Origin: Anabaena sp. FACHB-1237 | Lineage (GTDB): Bacteria; Cyanobacteriota; Cyanobacteriia; Cyanobacteriales; Nostocaceae | DNA: 64,000 nucleotides | Direction: 5' to 3' | NCBI RefSeq assembly: GCF_014696225.1 | Contig: NZ_JACJPV010000008.1 | Coordinates: forward strand, 62,001 to 126,000 | Shown here: in pieces, positions 1 to 8,469 of the stretch | Layout: each line of letters begins with the position of its first letter | Position numbering within the stretch: the first letter of the stretch is position 1 | Made by a program: the position numbers and the translations under genes | Notes under the pieces: model-generated | Seen by the model: the letters and a program-made list of their open reading frames with translations, nothing else | The model's database searches: none | What the model was told of the DNA's origin: nothing

Positions 1-896
1 ATATAAGCAACTTCAGGAAGGTATTGACTTGGTGGTGTTTCTGGTAATCTGGCAATGGTGTCAGCAATACGTAACTGTGTTGCTTCCATTTGCAAAGACA
101 TGATTAAACAATTATTGTTGCCATTAGCACCTGCATGGGCGACTCCTCGTAAGCGCCCCCATACTAGAATATCGCCATCTGCCACTACGATACCACCTGG
201 ATTGACATCTCCTAGGATGATTACTGTACCAGGATGACGAATTTCTACACCGGATCTGATGGTCATTTCCAGATATAATGGGTCAGCTAGGGCAGGAGTG
301 GTGACAGGAAGATCGAAGTTCAGGGCTGTTTGCAGTTGAGTTTGTTCTACTGAATAACCTAGAGTACAGGCGGCGATCGCTGTTTGTCTACGACTAGTAG
401 TTACAGATTTTAATTGTAATTGATATGTGCTTAAAGTTTCCTCTAATTCCTGTAATTGTCTGCTATCTAGTAATCTATCTTTGGCAATAAGATATAATGG
501 TGTATCAGTTTGACGCAGGCGATCGCTGGCATTAAGTCTTTGTTTCATTTGTTGCCAAATCTCGTTCCAGTACAATTCTGATGACGGTATTTCCCTTTCT
601 GTTGGTAAAATTAATAATAATTTGCCATCCTCACTTTTTAACTGTACTTGTATATTACTAGGAATCAGGTTTTCTGGTAATTCTAACTGAAATTGAGATT
701 CCACTTCCATATTTTCTAACTCATCATCAAAATTTGCTTTTTCAACTGCTGAGTTACGCTCCAAATTTGCCGGTAAAGAACTTAGTTCTCCATTAGTTTC
801 TCGATTTTCTACTTGATCATCCTTTTTCTGATTGGGTATATTTAAACTTAGCTCTGTTTCTAAGTTTTGTGGTGTATTTTGAGAGTTGGCATTCAT
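1..896 (-). CDS. minC: Septum site-determining protein MinC (3' end cut by window edge)
   Basis: MinC inhibits FtsZ ring assembly away from mid-cell, working with MinD at the membrane. The reverse strand reads open from the ATG at 896 to the window edge, about 298 codons without a stop. The C-terminal beta-helix domain is recognisable from the series RHPGTVIILGDVNPGG, then VVADGDILVWGRLRG and VAHAGANGN, typical of MinC. The N-terminal part is acidic and poorly conserved, as in other cyanobacterial MinC proteins. The stop codon lies outside the window, and minD, often the next gene, would be there too. No ribosome-binding site precedes the ATG, because a TTGGTGA tandem repeat abuts it. Confidence 0.93.
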   Translation of the reverse strand, partial: MNANSQNTPQNLETELSLNIPNQKKDDQVENRETNGELSSLPANLERNSAVEKANFDDELENMEVESQFQLELPENLIPSNIQVQLKSEDGKLLLILPTEREIPSSELYWNEIWQQMKQRLNASDRLRQTDTPLYLIAKDRLLDSRQLQELEETLSTYQLQLKSVTTSRRQTAIAACTLGYSVEQTQLQTALNFDLPVTTPALADPLYLEMTIRSGVEIRHPGTVIILGDVNPGGIVVADGDILVWGRLRGVAHAGANGNNNCLIMSLQMEATQLRIADTIARLPETPPSQYLPEVAY

Positions 897-923
897 TGGT
901 GATTGGTGATTGGTGATTGGTGA
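896..923. repeat. Heptamer tandem repeat TTGGTGA x4 abutting minC start
   Basis: Four perfect copies of TTGGTGA lie directly against the minC start codon. Heptamer tandem repeats of this kind (STRR type) are characteristic of heterocystous cyanobacteria. Because the array occupies the position where a Shine-Dalgarno sequence would sit, it must form the 5' untranslated region of minC. Confidence 0.9.
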
Positions 924-957
924 TTGAATGCAGATAGAATATATATACTATCATCTA

Positions 958-1036
958 CTAACATTCTGATCTAGAGTGTGTCAGACAGCATAAATCAGGT
1001 AAATAAAAAGATACTTGCTAACGCACCCTACTAATG
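958..1036. repeat. Partial copy of dispersed repeat family B
   Basis: The stretch carrying GTCAGACAGCATAAATCAGG, followed by AACGCACCCTA, matches the middle and one arm of the 147-bp family B repeat at 5700-5846. It lies between minC and the kinase gene and has no coding content. It looks like a decayed, end-deleted copy. Confidence 0.6.
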
Positions 1037-1053
1037 TACCGGATGCGTAAATT

Positions 1054-2406
1054 CTAAGAGTATTTTGTAGCCGTTAATCTTTGGTAAATTGTCGCTAAAG
1101 CATCAGCATTACCCACATTACCAGGAAATAATACCACTGGTAAATTAGGAAATTGGGGATGATCTTTGGCAGTAATTACCATAGAACAACCTGCTAAAAT
1201 TTGTCCTAATAATCTAGCAGAAGTTAAAGCTAAACCTGTACTTAAAACATCGTTAGATGTAATACCTCCTTTACTAATTAAAAAGCCTATTTCTGATGGT
1301 AAACCTTGGACGATATCCATTAATAAAGCAGAAACTTTCGCACCAAAATCTAATCTTGTTTTCACATCTGTGAAAGTCAATTCTTGACGACTGGTATAAA
1401 TTACTGGTGTTTTACCATCATCATGTACTTTCTTGATTTTTGCTAAACTTTCTTCTAAAAGTTCATTTTTGCTATTTTCTTCGGCATCAAGTAACCGAGA
1501 AACTGCAACTTCAATACCTACTGTTCCTGGAGTTTTTAATAATGATTCTAACTGTTGAGTAGTCTTTTTCACATGAGAACCAACTATTACCGCTCCTGGT
1601 TTACCGTTTCGCACATATTCCGCCATATTTTCCGATGGAATTGGTTGAGGAGGTAAAGCAGCTAAAGCTGTTAAAATACTAGCAGCAGAACGGAATAAAA
1701 AGCGTTTTCCTTGACTTGCCGCTTGGAGAATATCCGACGCAAAATTCTTAAAATCCTGTTGATTTTCGCCATCAACTACACAACATTGATTATCATGAAG
1801 TTGCAGTAATTTTGTTAAACTATTTTGGCGAATATCGGCCAATAAAAATCTAGTAACTTGATTTTCTGTGATCCGAGATTGAGTTTTTTCTTCCACATAT
1901 TTGGGAAGATAACTGTAATTGTAACTAAAGACAGAATCACGAGCAAATTCTGTTTCATGTACTGGAGTGGGTAGACCATCAATGATTAAATAATGAATAC
2001 TATCCCGGGTAATTCTTCCTCCTTCAAAAAATGCAGGTACAAGAAAATGCGCGTCAAATGGTCCTAGTTCTTGTGCTATCACATCAGTTTCTATGGGATA
2101 ATGTCCCCGTAATGTGGAGTCAGAACGACTAACTACCAAAAAATCAGTAATTTGTTCTACTGCTAAGGCAATTTTCAGGTTATGACAAACTTCTCTAGTG
2201 ACATTAGCTGCTGATTCTGGAGTCAGAGAACGAGTATTAGTTAAAATAAAGAAAATGGGAGCATTATCTTGTAATCCTAAACGTAAAGTTTCCACATCCC
2301 ACTTCATTAATAATAGACAACTATGGACCGTTTGAGAACCAGTAGGATCATCATCTAAAACGACTATTTTGGGTTGGTTTTTGGGTTTATTTATGATTTG
2401 ATTCAT
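1054..2406 (-). CDS. Four-carbon acid sugar kinase family protein (DUF1537, OtnK-like)
   Basis: The 450-residue product matches the two-domain DUF1537 family, ATP-dependent kinases of four-carbon sugar acids such as threonate and erythronate. The N-terminal domain begins with VVLDDDPTGSQTVH (residues about 15-28), the family's substrate-side signature, followed by SRSDSTLRGHYP. The C-terminal nucleotide domain includes SKGGITSND and ends with the FPGNVGNADAL motif. Length fits the family (about 420-480). There is no otnC or dehydrogenase partner nearby, so the substrate cannot be deduced from context. The neighbour minC is a separate unit behind a repeat. The ATG at 2406 is the only start that keeps the DDDPTG region near the N-terminus. 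Confidence 0.85.
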   Translation of the reverse strand: MNQIINKPKNQPKIVVLDDDPTGSQTVHSCLLLMKWDVETLRLGLQDNAPIFFILTNTRSLTPESAANVTREVCHNLKIALAVEQITDFLVVSRSDSTLRGHYPIETDVIAQELGPFDAHFLVPAFFEGGRITRDSIHYLIIDGLPTPVHETEFARDSVFSYNYSYLPKYVEEKTQSRITENQVTRFLLADIRQNSLTKLLQLHDNQCCVVDGENQQDFKNFASDILQAASQGKRFLFRSAASILTALAALPPQPIPSENMAEYVRNGKPGAVIVGSHVKKTTQQLESLLKTPGTVGIEVAVSRLLDAEENSKNELLEESLAKIKKVHDDGKTPVIYTSRQELTFTDVKTRLDFGAKVSALLMDIVQGLPSEIGFLISKGGITSNDVLSTGLALTSARLLGQILAGCSMVITAKDHPQFPNLPVVLFPGNVGNADALATIYQRLTATKYS

Positions 2407-2438
2407 AGATTTATTTATGAGTAAGTTAAGGGTGGAAA

Positions 2439-2525
2439 TTATGGTAAATAGTCTACATCTAAAATTTGCTCAATGGTATAAGGGCAAATTTGAGGAAAAC
2501 ATAGAGAAAAAGAATTGAAACCACT
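2439..2525 (-). pseudogene. C-terminal relic of a DUF29-like gene
   Basis: About 28 codons read GFNSFSLCFPQICPYTIEQI followed by LDVDYLP and a stop. This resembles the C-terminus of DUF29 proteins, common in cyanobacteria, which often end in a proline-rich CPY...QILD tail. No start or upstream portion is present. It is best read as the last fragment of a deleted gene. The assignment rests on motif memory, not alignment. Confidence 0.4.
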
Positions 2526-2865
2526 TTTTTTCTTGGCTTGTCATGCAGCATCTTTATAAATTTCATCCTGGGTGAATTATAGATTAAGGTTTACGAGGAT
2601 GTTTGTAAAGTCTAAATTAATACGAAAATCGGCGATTAGAAATTGCGTCTACACAGGCAAAACCTGCCTACGTAAGTGGACTTTGTTTGTGTAGTAGTGA
2701 ATTATATTCGTCTAATACCTTTAAAACATTCTCTAAGCTATAATTAAATTTTTCTTAGTTCTCCGATACAAAAAAGCCAACTAATGCTAACAAAAGTTCT
2801 CTTTTTCTTCCTGCTTTATCCTAGAAGTGTCGGCACTATCTAGTCCACAGACTAACACGGTTAAT
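2526..2865. other. Intergenic region without a recognised gene
   Basis: AT-rich DNA between the DUF29-like relic and the TnpB relic. It includes a short GC-richer patch around 2650-2690. The part next to the transposase gene (about 2810-2865) may contain the right end of the dead IS605-type element, but I could not define its terminus. Confidence 0.5.
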
Positions 2866-3525
2866 CTAACCGCAGTTCGACAAGCTCACTGACCACTTCT
2901 TTTTTTTTAAATTCGTTGCCGCGTTTAAATCTCTGTCACACTCAAAACCGCATTTACCACATTTAAACACTCTTTGTGATAGTGGTAATTGAGATTTTTT
3001 CTCTCCACAATCAGAGCAAGTTTTACTGCCAGGATAAAATCTATCCACAACTACTAACTTACTGCCATATAGTTATGTTTTATATTCTAACTGCCTTCTG
3101 AATTGATCACATCCCATATCCGCAATAGCTTTTGATAACTTACCATTTGCCAACATTCCAGATACATTCAAATCTTCTATCCCTATTACCGCGTGGTTTT
3201 TGCTGATACAAGTAGTGATTTTGTGTAATGTATCTTTCCTGATATTAGCTTCTGACAGATATCTTAATTCGTATTGAGGGGTGCATTTTGATACTTGATA
3301 ATACCAAGGATGACAAGATTTAACTGCTGCTACTAACCATTTATGTAAATCTATGGCTGTGGGAAATTTAATCTTATCTTGAGGATTAAGTTTGTTATCT
3401 ATAAGAACCTGTTGACATAATGCTAAACCTTGATTCCAAGCCTGTGTGGCTACCCCTGCGTGTTGTTCCAGTAGTAGTCTTTGTTGCTTGTTTACCTTGA
3501 GTTCGGTCTTGAATCCTAGTAGCAT
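2866..3525 (-). pseudogene. tnpB: Decayed IS200/IS605-type TnpB (RNA-guided nuclease) gene
   Basis: The N-terminal 150 codons (3525 down to 3073) read as a TnpB start (LLGFKTELKVNKQQ...). They then jump from QYELRYLSEA directly to a segment normally near the C-terminus (NIRKDTLHK..., IEDLNVSGMLANGKLSKAI). The middle of the protein, including the first RuvC aspartate, is therefore missing. An in-frame TAA follows EYKT. Reading on in the same frame gives LYGSKLVVVDRFYPGSKTCS and the zinc ribbon CSDCG...CGKCGFECDRD. TAA probably replaced AAA. The element carries one internal deletion of roughly 200 codons and one nonsense mutation, so it cannot be an active nuclease. No tnpA is present. Confidence 0.85.
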
Positions 3526-3675
3526 AAGGATATTTTACCACAAAGTTCCAATATTGTTACCATAGAGGTGTGACTTTGTACAGAAAGTATAAGTATGTAA
3601 TTGTTAGTAATTGTTAGCTTTTTCAGCTACTGTTAATTAACCCCATGATGATTGTACATCTAAAACAATTTTTAA

Positions 3676-3830
3676 TCATTGATTTAAAAATTTTCCGTAT
3701 TCACTAGTTTGATTACTTACTTGTAAGGTTTGCAGGTTAGCTAAATTATTAACTAAATCTTGATTTTGAGCAAGTAAGTTTTTATTATCACGCAAAATAC
3801 GTTCACTTTTCAAGGCACGAACTAAATCTT
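3676..3830 (-). pseudogene. Relic of a coiled-coil protein C-terminus
   Basis: Fifty codons read DLVRALKSERILRDNKNLLA, then repeats of AQNQDLVNNLANLQ, ending GKFLNQ and a stop. The heptad-like leucine and asparagine pattern indicates a coiled coil. No start codon or upstream domain exists, and a family A repeat (3854-3959) sits just beyond the broken end. I interpret it as the remaining tail of a gene truncated by rearrangement. The parent family is not recognised. Confidence 0.4.
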
Positions 3831-3853
3831 ATCAAATCAGTTGTAGTGTAGAT

Positions 3854-3959
3854 ACAGCAGATTCCATCTAAATGACGTACACTATGAACACAGAAAGATG
3901 TATGTGTTACAAGGGTTTTATCATTAACATCTGTACCTCATAATAGCGGAAACTGCTGT
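3854..3959 (-). repeat. MITE-like repeat family A, copy 1
   Basis: A 106-bp element with ACAGCAG/CTGCTGT inverted ends and an inner inverted pair around GAGGTAC/GTAC.TC. On the reverse strand it matches the copies at 20831-20936 and 29371-29475 over its whole length. It is non-coding and lies in a 980-bp region without intact genes. Confidence 0.85.
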
Positions 3960-4506
3960 GTTACCTGGTTTTTATCGTTAATGTTACTTTCGCTATTACC
4001 AGATGTGACAAGTTGATAGTTAGTATATATAGTTTAAATATTGTTATAATATTTTTAACTTTGATTTAAAATTATTTTAGATGCTGGGGAATAAGTAAAT
4101 TTTCCCCAGAGCGACCTAGGCATCGCCCTAGAACCATAATAACGGGACTTAAACAAAACATCATGAATTATCAGAATCAGGTTTTTAATTACTTCATCCG
4201 TGAGTTGTAAATAAAAGGTATAATAACCCAAGTTGCTATTTATAACCATATTTCTTTATATGCGCGTAGCATAACGTAAGCGATGCCCTAAAACACTCCT
4301 TCGATGGCAGAGGGTTTTCATTGTCGAAAATTTAGCAGAAGAAAGAGTAAAACTTTTACTTTTATTGCTGGTTTATTTTGTTCTTAAAAGTAAATATTTT
4401 ATTTTCTTATTAGCTATTTTTACTGATTTTTCACATAAAAAACCTCTGATTGCTTGATTGACAATAAGATTCCGTATCATAGGATTATTAAATAGGAAAT
4501 AAAAAC
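3960..4506. other. Intergenic region, no supported gene
   Basis: Very AT-rich sequence. The only open frame of any length (64 codons, reverse strand, 4055-4249) shows no family resemblance and spans a repeat-like patch (GAGCGACCTAGGCATCGCC). Another GC-richer, repeat-like patch lies at about 4262-4310. A plausible promoter for the following gene would lie in 4440-4500. Confidence 0.5.
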
Positions 4507-5691
4507 ATGAACATGAACATTAGCATATTATTAATCTTAATAATTCTATTATTAGGATTGTGCCTTTATAAAATTTATAATTATTATCTATTTAGTAGAA
4601 CAAAATTAAAAGTTAAGAAAATTGTCAATGATATTGACTTAATAGAAATGAACCCTGAAGATGTGAGCAATTATGACAGATTTATTAAAATATGGAAAAA
4701 ATCTGGATATATTGAACCTAAAGAATTTGTAAATAAAGGATATTATCATCGTATATTAAGAATATGTGAAGAAAACTCTAGCAATGTTCAATCTTGGCAA
4801 TTGTTCAAAGAAGTTTTCACAGAATGTTTAGTTTTCTTAGAAGATGCTGAACAATCAGAAACCTTGAAATTATTGATGAATATCCTTAGCAAAGAATTTA
4901 ATAATCCACCAATTAAGGAAAAAATCATCAGAATTGTGATGCTGTTGATTCATAAAAATAAAGCAAAAATGCAATTTATCAGTCATTGGTTTTCCAGAAC
5001 CATAATGATCTTAGATAATATCGCGCCAAACACCTATATGATTGATCTACCAGTAAGAATTTATAATTTGGCTAAATATCATAGGAGAACTAAAGTAAAT
5101 ATTGATCTTATCTCTTTGGAAATTTTGGATAATGGTTTCAAGATCACTAAAAATACAATTATTCATGAATTTTCAGAATTATTTGAAATCTTTTTGCAAG
5201 CAGTAGAAAACCATGAGGCGCAAATTTCAATAAACTTGCTACCCAGAAAGTTGTTAATTTATGATTTTGATGATTTGAGAATGTCAGATATCAAATATTT
5301 ACAGAGTTGCTCTTATCAATACATAAAGATTGAAGATGATCTGAAAAAAGTTGATAGTGAAATCACCAAAACTGAGTTTTTAATCAATATGCTTGAAAGG
5401 TCTGGGTTAGATCAATATCAGAATAAGATAGATAGATATCAAAGACATCTCAATCTACTCAGTGATACAAGTTTAAAAGGAACTTATGTCAAAAATAAAA
5501 GTTCTCAATTTATGCAAGACTGTATGTTAAGTATATATTTGGGAAATATTGAACCTAATTTACTTAATTTGGAAAATAAAACAGCTAGTTTGGACGATAA
5601 GTACGAATCCCTACAAAAAGACTATGATTTTTTCCAAAGTATGATAGAGCAATGTAATCAGATCGAATATCAATCACACGCCATTGTTTAG
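4507..5691 (+). CDS. Unrecognised 394-residue protein with N-terminal membrane anchor
   Basis: I do not recognise this protein. It starts with a hydrophobic helix (residues about 4-29, ILLILIILLLGLCLYKIYN), predicting an inner-membrane anchor. A long, charged, leucine/isoleucine-rich helical domain follows. Around residues 280-320 (KIEDDLKKVDSEITKTEFL) and 355-385 it has coiled-coil character. The C-terminus has no motif I can name. Base composition is more AT-rich than its neighbours, which suits either a fast-evolving gene or an acquired one. A purine-rich AGGAAA lies 8-13 nt before the ATG. It stands alone, flanked by relics and a mobile repeat. Confidence 0.7.
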   Translation: MNMNISILLILIILLLGLCLYKIYNYYLFSRTKLKVKKIVNDIDLIEMNPEDVSNYDRFIKIWKKSGYIEPKEFVNKGYYHRILRICEENSSNVQSWQLFKEVFTECLVFLEDAEQSETLKLLMNILSKEFNNPPIKEKIIRIVMLLIHKNKAKMQFISHWFSRTIMILDNIAPNTYMIDLPVRIYNLAKYHRRTKVNIDLISLEILDNGFKITKNTIIHEFSELFEIFLQAVENHEAQISINLLPRKLLIYDFDDLRMSDIKYLQSCSYQYIKIEDDLKKVDSEITKTEFLINMLERSGLDQYQNKIDRYQRHLNLLSDTSLKGTYVKNKSSQFMQDCMLSIYLGNIEPNLLNLENKTASLDDKYESLQKDYDFFQSMIEQCNQIEYQSHAIV

Positions 5692-5699
5692 ACAATAAC

Positions 5700-5846
5700 A
5701 GGAGTTACGCAACTGGCACATTGGTAGGGTGTGGTTCGACAAGCTCACCAACTACGTCAGACAGCATAAATCATGTAAATAACCAAATTGTTCATATCTG
5801 ACGCACCCTACAACAGGTTTTTTAGTGTGACACTTGCGTAAGTCCT
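5700..5846 (+). repeat. MITE-like repeat family B, copy 1 (full length)
   Basis: A 147-bp element with terminal inverted repeats AGGAGTTACGCAA and TTGCGTAAGTCCT. It contains the conserved core GTAGGGTGTGGTTCGACAAG and an arm TCTGACGCACCCTAC. The reverse complement of 54383-54529 has the same length and matches nearly throughout. Partial copies occur at about 958, 10085, 13590, 16768 and 41325. It does not code for protein. Confidence 0.88.
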
Positions 5847-6059
5847 AAATAAATTTTAGATCCCCTGGGTATTAACCCTCTTCCATTAAACTGGGAATCA
5901 CCCAAATAATTTCCTAATTTTGAAATCCAGATGTGATAAAGGTTTGAACATTTTATTACTAACAAAATATGGCGAATATTGAGAAATATTAATAAATCGC
6001 CAAAACCCTTGTTAAATAAACGTTTCAAATTTTGCGTTACCTAGAGTCATGGAAGAGGG

Positions 6060-7544
6060 TTAAATGAATATTTCTGGGGTGAAACTTCCATGCAGGCCAT
6101 AAGGAATATGATTTTTCAAATGCAATGTGGCCACTGCACCTTTTTCTAAATCTCTAGCATCTAAAATCACTACATCTGAACAATTATTTTCTGCATTATA
6201 TACCACTGTAATTAACCAACCATCATCTTCTGCTGAAGAATTAGCACGAGGAATAAAAACGGGTTCTCCAGTAAAACCTCGTGGTGCTGCACTCCAAATT
6301 TGTCTTTTTCCTGATGCTAAATCTACCTTAAAAATGGCTTGTAAGGGGGCATTTCCTATGTCATAATGTGTCGCAGACGTATAGAGAAAACGATAGGGTT
6401 TACCGACGTTATTAGGGTTAATGGTGGGAAATTCTACAGAACGTTTATCTATTAACTGACTTTCTACTTTGTCTTGGGATAAGTTAATAGTAAATCTGTA
6501 TAGTTGTCCTGGTGAATTATTGTCAAAGTTAGTATAACGATAATCGCTCTTTGGTTCTACAGTTGTTAATGATTCATAACAAATGGAGTCTACTATTAGT
6601 TCATTAGCAACTTCAAAAGCATTGACATGATGAAAAATAAAACCTGCTTTGGTTTCTAATATTTGCATTTTATCATCTTCACTTGTACTATGTCGAGGAA
6701 TAATGATAATTTTGCTAGGTTGATATTTTTGCAGTTTAATACATTGGGATGCACTAGATATTCCTAATAAAAAAGGTATGGGATTAAAGTTGACAGGGTT
6801 TTGAAAAAAGATGCAGTATTTTTCTGTAATTAAAAAGTCATGAATGAAGCAAAAACCAGGAACTTGATAATTTTTCTTACTCTTCATTTCACCACTTTGG
6901 TTAATTTCAAAGATGGTAATTGTGGTTTTTAGTCCTGGTTTAATAGCAAAGTTCACTAATGTGCCATTGGTATCAATGCGGGGATGGGCACTAAATGCTT
7001 CTTTCTGGGATAAACTACCATTAAAATACTCATTTCCTATGGTTTCTAAGGTGTATGGATTGAGTAAATAGGGTTCTGCTGCTTCCCATAATGCTAGGAG
7101 TTTCTTACCCCAATAAATTACGTTTGTGTTAGCAATATGTTTGATTCTCAAGTCGAATATATTTGCTAATAAACCTCCGGGTTTTTGTGTACCAAATACT
7201 CCCCGATACAGAATTTTACCTGCTTTTTTTTCGGCTAAATATCCTTCTGTTTCTACAAATTTGTTGCGATAATGGGCGCGTCCATTGATAAATGTTATTT
7301 TATTAATCATACCATCACCATCAAAAGGATGTGGCAATATTTCGCCGTTTATATCTAATAAACCTGGTCCGTTTCTAAATAATGTCCCGTGCAATTCTGG
7401 AGGTATTTCTCCGGTAATATTATCTATCCAGTAATCATATTCTTGTTTTTGTGATTGATAGCCTTTTTGCCAATCTTCTATGGTGTAAGATATTGGTAAA
7501 GCTTGATTTTTTGTTGTTTTTTCTTGTGGTTGTAAATTTGTCAT
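6060..7544 (-). CDS. Carotenoid oxygenase (carotenoid cleavage dioxygenase family)
   Basis: This 494-residue protein belongs to the RPE65/carotenoid oxygenase family, Fe(II) enzymes that cleave carotenoids or apocarotenoids to aldehydes. Typical features are PPELHGTLFRNGPG (48-61), HPFDGDGM (72-79), SAHPRID (185-191), FIHDF (233-237), HHVNAFE (305-311) and LHGSF near the end. The four iron-ligand histidines are H187, H235, H305 or H306, and H485. Their spacing is very close to that of the Synechocystis apocarotenoid 15,15'-oxygenase, and the length agrees, so I favour an apocarotenoid oxygenase. No signal peptide is seen. It is the last gene of a same-strand group with a methyltransferase and a BT1-type transporter. 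Exact substrate is unknown. Confidence 0.92.
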   Translation of the reverse strand: MTNLQPQEKTTKNQALPISYTIEDWQKGYQSQKQEYDYWIDNITGEIPPELHGTLFRNGPGLLDINGEILPHPFDGDGMINKITFINGRAHYRNKFVETEGYLAEKKAGKILYRGVFGTQKPGGLLANIFDLRIKHIANTNVIYWGKKLLALWEAAEPYLLNPYTLETIGNEYFNGSLSQKEAFSAHPRIDTNGTLVNFAIKPGLKTTITIFEINQSGEMKSKKNYQVPGFCFIHDFLITEKYCIFFQNPVNFNPIPFLLGISSASQCIKLQKYQPSKIIIIPRHSTSEDDKMQILETKAGFIFHHVNAFEVANELIVDSICYESLTTVEPKSDYRYTNFDNNSPGQLYRFTINLSQDKVESQLIDKRSVEFPTINPNNVGKPYRFLYTSATHYDIGNAPLQAIFKVDLASGKRQIWSAAPRGFTGEPVFIPRANSSAEDDGWLITVVYNAENNCSDVVILDARDLEKGAVATLHLKNHIPYGLHGSFTPEIFI

Positions 7545-7622
7545 GGTTGTGTTTTTTGATAAGAGAATTTTGCCGTTAAGTTGTTCAGATGAAACGTTTA
7601 TTTTCTATAAATTGTATCATAA

Positions 7623-8444
7623 TTATATCGCTTTTTCTCCACAGGCCATAAACATGAACATTAATATAAATGGATGGGGAGATTGCAAAAATTTATCTAT
7701 GGCGTTAATGGTATTTTCTGCTTCGGTTTTTGATAGCATTCCTAATTTAGATAGATGTAATAAGTGTTGGGGTTTAAATTGTTGTAAAAATGGTTCTATT
7801 CCTAGTTCTTGGCTGTGATAATTGATGGTTTGTAAATCAATTTTGCTAAAGTTAGCTATTTGTAAAAGTTGGGTAAATTTCCTAGCTAAATAGGGATCTC
7901 CTCCTCGTTTAATTTGAAATTCTATAGCTTTTTGGTTGATCATTTCAAACTCAGGAAATGTGGGGTTTGTTAACATCATCATCTGTCTATCACCACCAAT
8001 TAGGACTAGTTTACCTCCTGGTTTTAAAATACGCCATGTTTCTTTAAAAGCGATTTCTGGTTGAGAAATATGTTCAAATACTAAGCGAGCGATCGCTATA
8101 TCAAAACTATTTTTTGGTAAATTAGTATTGAGTACAGAACCTGGGACAATTTTTAATCTATTTTCACAGTAGTTTTGTAAATACTTTTGCGAATATTCAA
8201 CTAAAACAGGATCAATTTCTAAAGCTGTAATTTGACTATGGGGCAGCAAATTCAACAGTTGTTCTGTATAAAATCCTGGACCACTACCTAATTCTATAAT
8301 GGAAATTTGATCTTGCACACCAAAATATTTTAATGTCTGGGCTTCTTTTTCCCAACTTAAAATAACTTGTGAATGCAATCTCTCAATTTCTTTTTCTACA
8401 GTGATGTTCTGAATACTCACATTATAAGAACCTGAAACTGTCAT
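7623..8444 (-). CDS. Class I SAM-dependent methyltransferase
   Basis: A 273-residue methyltransferase of the Rossmann-fold (Methyltransf_11/25) type. Motif I is IIELGSGPGFYTEQLL (residues about 49-64), followed by the acidic ALEIDPVLVEY, then FDIAIARLVFEH and WRILKPGGKLVLIGG, the usual motifs III-V. It lies 78 bp upstream of the carotenoid oxygenase and 25 bp downstream of the transporter, all on the minus strand, which suggests co-transcription. Substrate is not evident. A product or precursor of the neighbouring oxygenase is a guess from context only. Confidence 0.85.
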   Translation of the reverse strand: MTVSGSYNVSIQNITVEKEIERLHSQVILSWEKEAQTLKYFGVQDQISIIELGSGPGFYTEQLLNLLPHSQITALEIDPVLVEYSQKYLQNYCENRLKIVPGSVLNTNLPKNSFDIAIARLVFEHISQPEIAFKETWRILKPGGKLVLIGGDRQMMMLTNPTFPEFEMINQKAIEFQIKRGGDPYLARKFTQLLQIANFSKIDLQTINYHSQELGIEPFLQQFKPQHLLHLSKLGMLSKTEAENTINAIDKFLQSPHPFILMFMFMACGEKAI

Positions 8445-8469
8445 AAAGTCTCAACTTTGTTATATTGTT

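Noticed and set aside
4055-4249. 64-codon reverse open frame
   Set aside because: No family resemblance, no ribosome-binding site, and it crosses a repeat-like patch.
5730-5755. GGTTCGA word resembling a tRNA T-loop
   Set aside because: It recurs as part of family B repeats, with no acceptor or anticodon stem. No tRNA gene was found in the window.
7543-7818. Forward open frame between carotenoid oxygenase and methyltransferase
   Set aside because: Mostly antisense to the methyltransferase gene, with no recognisable protein features.
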